From Pseudomonas paraglycinae (GTDB lineage Bacteria > Pseudomonadota > Gammaproteobacteria > Pseudomonadales > Pseudomonadaceae): a DNA stretch of 64,000 bases. Numbering within the stretch: the first letter of the stretch is position 1; each line of letters begins with the position of its first letter. The stretch lies in the NCBI RefSeq assembly GCF_021601625.1, contig NZ_BQHR01000011.1:186001-250000 (forward strand), read 5' to 3'. The notes under the pieces were generated by a model. That model saw only the letters and a program-made list of their open reading frames with translations, made no database searches and was not told the DNA's origin. Of the stretch, positions 61,996 to 64,000 are shown piece by piece. The position numbers and the translations under genes are program-made.

Positions 61996-62537
61996 GAAGC
62001 TTCCTTAGCGCCCAGCGCCTGATCCATGCGTACGGTGCCCGACAGAGTGCCGGCGGTGTCATCGGTCGCGGCGTCGTCTGCACGTTGCAGACGGGCCTCG
62101 ACCACTTGCAGTGAAAAATTCCGCGGTTGGCTCAGCAGCCAGTCGAGCACGGCGTCGGCCGGTGCCGCGTCGAAGGTCAACTGCCAGCCGGCGGACGCGG
62201 CCGCCAATTGGTAATGGCCGCCCAGTCCGCTGGCCTGCAAGGTCTGCTGCAGCGACTGCTCGAGGTTCTGCCCGTCGGGGCGCACACTGACTTCGCGCAA
62301 CAGCACTTCCAGCGCTTCGGCCTGGGCACGCAGTTTCGGGGTTTCGACTTGCGAGGCGGCGATCTTCTTCAGCGGCGGCTGAACCAGCGCCACCCACACA
62401 AACAGCCCCAACAACAGCGCCGCCATGCCGCCGACCATGCGTTTTTCCCGCAGCGCCAACGGCTGCCAACGGGCCTGCAACTGAGCATTGAAGCGCTGCC
62501 AACCGGCGCGGTATTTCGCAAGCGATGGGCTATTCAT
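61992..62537 (-). CDS. hxcZ: Type II secretion protein HxcZ (GspM)
   Basis: This 181-residue protein has one membrane helix at about residues 34-55 after a short cytoplasmic segment rich in Arg and Gln, then a periplasmic ferredoxin-like domain (LEQSLQQTLQASGLGGHYQL; VLDWLLSQPRNFSLQVVEARL) as in GspM. Start ATG 62537 lies 8 bp inside the end of hxcY, and the stop overlaps hxcQ by 4 bp. It partners HxcY in the inner-membrane platform. Confidence 0.88.
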   Translation of the reverse strand: MNSPSLAKYRAGWQRFNAQLQARWQPLALREKRMVGGMAALLLGLFVWVALVQPPLKKIAASQVETPKLRAQAEALEVLLREVSVRPDGQNLEQSLQQTLQASGLGGHYQLAAASAGWQLTFDAAPADAVLDWLLSQPRNFSLQVVEARLQRADDAATDDTAGTLSGTVRMDQALGAKEAS

Positions 62538-63675
62538 CTTCGGCTCCGCTGCTGTCGTCGTTGTCGCTGGCGGCGGTCGCCTCACCGGCCGGGCGCAGGA
62601 CCCAGCCATCGTCATTCGGGCTGATGCTGATGCCCGCCTGGGCCAGCGTGCCTTGCCAATCCTTGTCGTTGCCCGAACGCCGGGCCTCGGGCAGCAGGCT
62701 CAGTTGCAGCGCGCCGTCGACAAACTCCAGCCGCTGCACCGTGCCCGCCATGGACGGCATCCCGCTGCCGGCCTGCGACACCAGCCGCGTGAAATCCTGC
62801 CCCGGCGCATCCACCGCGCCTTGCTGGCGCGCCGCGATTTGCTGACGGGCCTGTTGCAGCGGATTGAGGATCACCGGCAACTCGGGGAACGCCTGCTTCA
62901 CCCGCTGCGCCATCTGCGCCTTGAGCTGCTGGCCCTGCCCGGCCTCGCGGGCGGCGTACAGGTTCAAACCGATCACCCACACCGCCAGTGCCAGCGCACA
63001 GCAACCGAGCGCCCTGCCCCAGCCGCGATGTTCGGTGCCCGGTTGCTGAAGGCCACCGTGCAGGCCCCAGTTCGGCAACGGGCCGGCATTACGCTGTGTG
63101 TCGGGCAATGTCGATTGCACCGCTTCCGGCGCGCCGTCACCGATCCAGTGCGCCGGCAGACCGATTTCCAGCAGCCATGCTTCGTCGATCATCGGCTGCA
63201 CCTGCGCCGCATTCGGGCCGTGGCGCAGCAACAGATGATCGTCGTGCAAGCAACCGACGCCGCCCGCCATCACCGGCAAGCTGTAGGCCGCCGGGTACAG
63301 GCCTTTGAGGTTCAAACCGAATTGCCCGAGGTGCTGCAACTCCTTGCGTGCTACCCAGGCAATCTGCACCTGGCCGCTTTCATTGCGAGCACCGTGGGCG
63401 ATGTGCATCTCGGCGCTGTCGCCGAGCATCAAGGCCTGCGCCGCACATTGCACAGCGGCGGCGGTTTTGCTCGCGGGCAGCGGCGGCAAATCGATACTCG
63501 CCAACAGGCTGTCCGACGGGTGCAGAAAGCACACCAGCGGCTGCTTCGGCAACGCGCCGAGCCGCATGCGTTCCTGGCGAGTGACCTGCCCCTGTCGATC
63601 CAGCCACGCACAATCCACTTCACTGTCGAGACCCAGCTCCGCCAGCGGCGGCAAACTCACGCGCAACTGGCTCAT
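62530..63675 (-). CDS. hxcY: Type II secretion protein HxcY (GspL)
   Basis: The 381-residue protein has an actin-like cytoplasmic domain (about 1-215), one membrane helix near 223-245 and a periplasmic domain (about 250-370; FTRLVSQAGSGMPSMAGTVQ) in the GspL order. The C-terminal tail is acidic. It recruits the HxcR ATPase to the membrane. The ATG overlaps the hxcX stop by 4 bp and the stop overlaps hxcZ. Confidence 0.9.
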   Translation of the reverse strand: MSQLRVSLPPLAELGLDSEVDCAWLDRQGQVTRQERMRLGALPKQPLVCFLHPSDSLLASIDLPPLPASKTAAAVQCAAQALMLGDSAEMHIAHGARNESGQVQIAWVARKELQHLGQFGLNLKGLYPAAYSLPVMAGGVGCLHDDHLLLRHGPNAAQVQPMIDEAWLLEIGLPAHWIGDGAPEAVQSTLPDTQRNAGPLPNWGLHGGLQQPGTEHRGWGRALGCCALALAVWVIGLNLYAAREAGQGQQLKAQMAQRVKQAFPELPVILNPLQQARQQIAARQQGAVDAPGQDFTRLVSQAGSGMPSMAGTVQRLEFVDGALQLSLLPEARRSGNDKDWQGTLAQAGISISPNDDGWVLRPAGEATAASDNDDSSGAEDE

Positions 63676-64000
63676 ACGCCCACCCGCGACCAGATCACTT
63701 GCGGCAAACGATCCTCACTGCGATGCAACAACGCATCGAGGCTGACCCGCCGCTGATCCCGCCGCGCCTGCCCGCGCAGCCGGAACCAGTCGCTGGTGAT
63801 GCCGACTTTGACGCTGGTGATCTCCAACTGGGGCAGTCGCAGGCGATTGACGAAATCCCCGCGATTGATAAACCAGCGCCCGGCGTCACGCTCATTGATC
63901 AACGCCTGCGCCCGCTCCAGCGACAGCCCCGGCACATACGCCGCCAGCACCGGCGCGGTGGCGGTGTTGCCATTGAGCCAGGTGGTCGCCGGAATCACCG
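63672..64000 (-). CDS. hxcX: Type II secretion minor pseudopilin HxcX (GspK), 5' truncated by the window
   Basis: Only the C-terminal 109 or so codons are present and the frame stays open to the window edge. The segment GLSLERAQALINERDAGRWF resembles the helix-hairpin-helix-like region of GspK proteins, and SVKVGITSDWFRLRGQARR matches their C-terminal strand. Its place before hxcY fits the hxc order of P. aeruginosa. GspK caps the pseudopilus tip in the periplasm. Confidence 0.85.
   Translation of the reverse strand, partial: VIPATTWLNGNTATAPVLAAYVPGLSLERAQALINERDAGRWFINRGDFVNRLRLPQLEITSVKVGITSDWFRLRGQARRDQRRVSLDALLHRSEDRLPQVIWSRVGV

Noticed and set aside
1-64000. Prophage, integron, rRNA or tRNA genes
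   Set aside because: No integrase, phage structural genes, cloverleaf-like sequences or rRNA segments were recognised; gene content and composition look like core or stable accessory chromosome.

Overview
The window reads as chromosome of a Pseudomonas, most likely of the P. fluorescens group. The evidence is the GC-rich coding, REP-like and larger GC-rich palindromic intergenic elements, a lexA2-imuA-imuB-dnaE2 mutagenesis cassette, and an Hxc-type type II secretion locus next to a giant PdtA-like exoprotein in the order known from P. aeruginosa. No rRNA, tRNA, CRISPR array, prophage or insertion sequence was recognised. Assignments come from reading motifs and gene order; no database search was run.

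Layout. 1-3698 (+): the end of a switch-type signalling operon made of an anti-sigma-like kinase/SpoIIE phosphatase, a sensorless histidine kinase and a hybrid kinase. 3750-8536 (-): a PAS-type hybrid kinase followed by a UvrA-family ATPase. 8657-16973: a GntR/FCD regulator divergent from a polyamine/opine-type ABC importer, two amidohydrolases and a flavin reductase-like protein, which looks like an uncharacterised catabolic operon for a nitrogen compound. 17123-18863 (-): a three-lipoprotein operon (CsgG-like, DUF4810, DUF799). 19075-24806 (-): lexA2-imuA-imuB-dnaE2, with a LexA2-type operator laid over the lexA2 start codon. 24845-30280: a LysR regulator, an exported YtcJ-like amidohydrolase, a TorF-like porin and an EptA-type lipid A phosphoethanolamine transferase. 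30207-37664 (-): an eight-gene cluster with a GntR/UTRA regulator, an AprA-like flavoprotein, a two-cluster ferredoxin, a sulfonate/nitrate-type ABC importer, a HEAT-repeat protein and a DUF971 protein. 37760-42098: a Gfo/Idh oxidoreductase, a Dyp peroxidase, and an AraC regulator divergent from an outer-membrane protein. 42352-42820: a small RelE/ParE-type toxin-antitoxin pair. 42869-64000 (-): a 4170-residue PdtA-like TpsA protein, a DING/PstS-like protein and hxcS-R-Q-Z-Y-X.

The last 21 kb probably works as one export and phosphate-starvation island. In P. aeruginosa the Hxc secretion system and PdtA are induced by phosphate limitation, and DING proteins are Hxc substrates. Here a DING variant lies between the Hxc genes and pdtA. 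The TpsB partner that PdtA needs is not in the window.

Three copies of a MITE-like, nested-palindrome element of about 180-207 bp lie at 13.4, 33.2 and 39.7 kb. Two of them sit immediately after ABC-transporter binding-protein genes inside operons. A second palindrome family (GATCGTTCCCACG ends) occurs at 17.0 and 19.0 kb. The best candidates for undescribed biology are the ABC/amidohydrolase operon (with one amidohydrolase lacking the HxH metal motif), the AprAB-like/ABC/HEAT/DUF971 cluster, and the duplicated cysteine module inside the PdtA-like protein.
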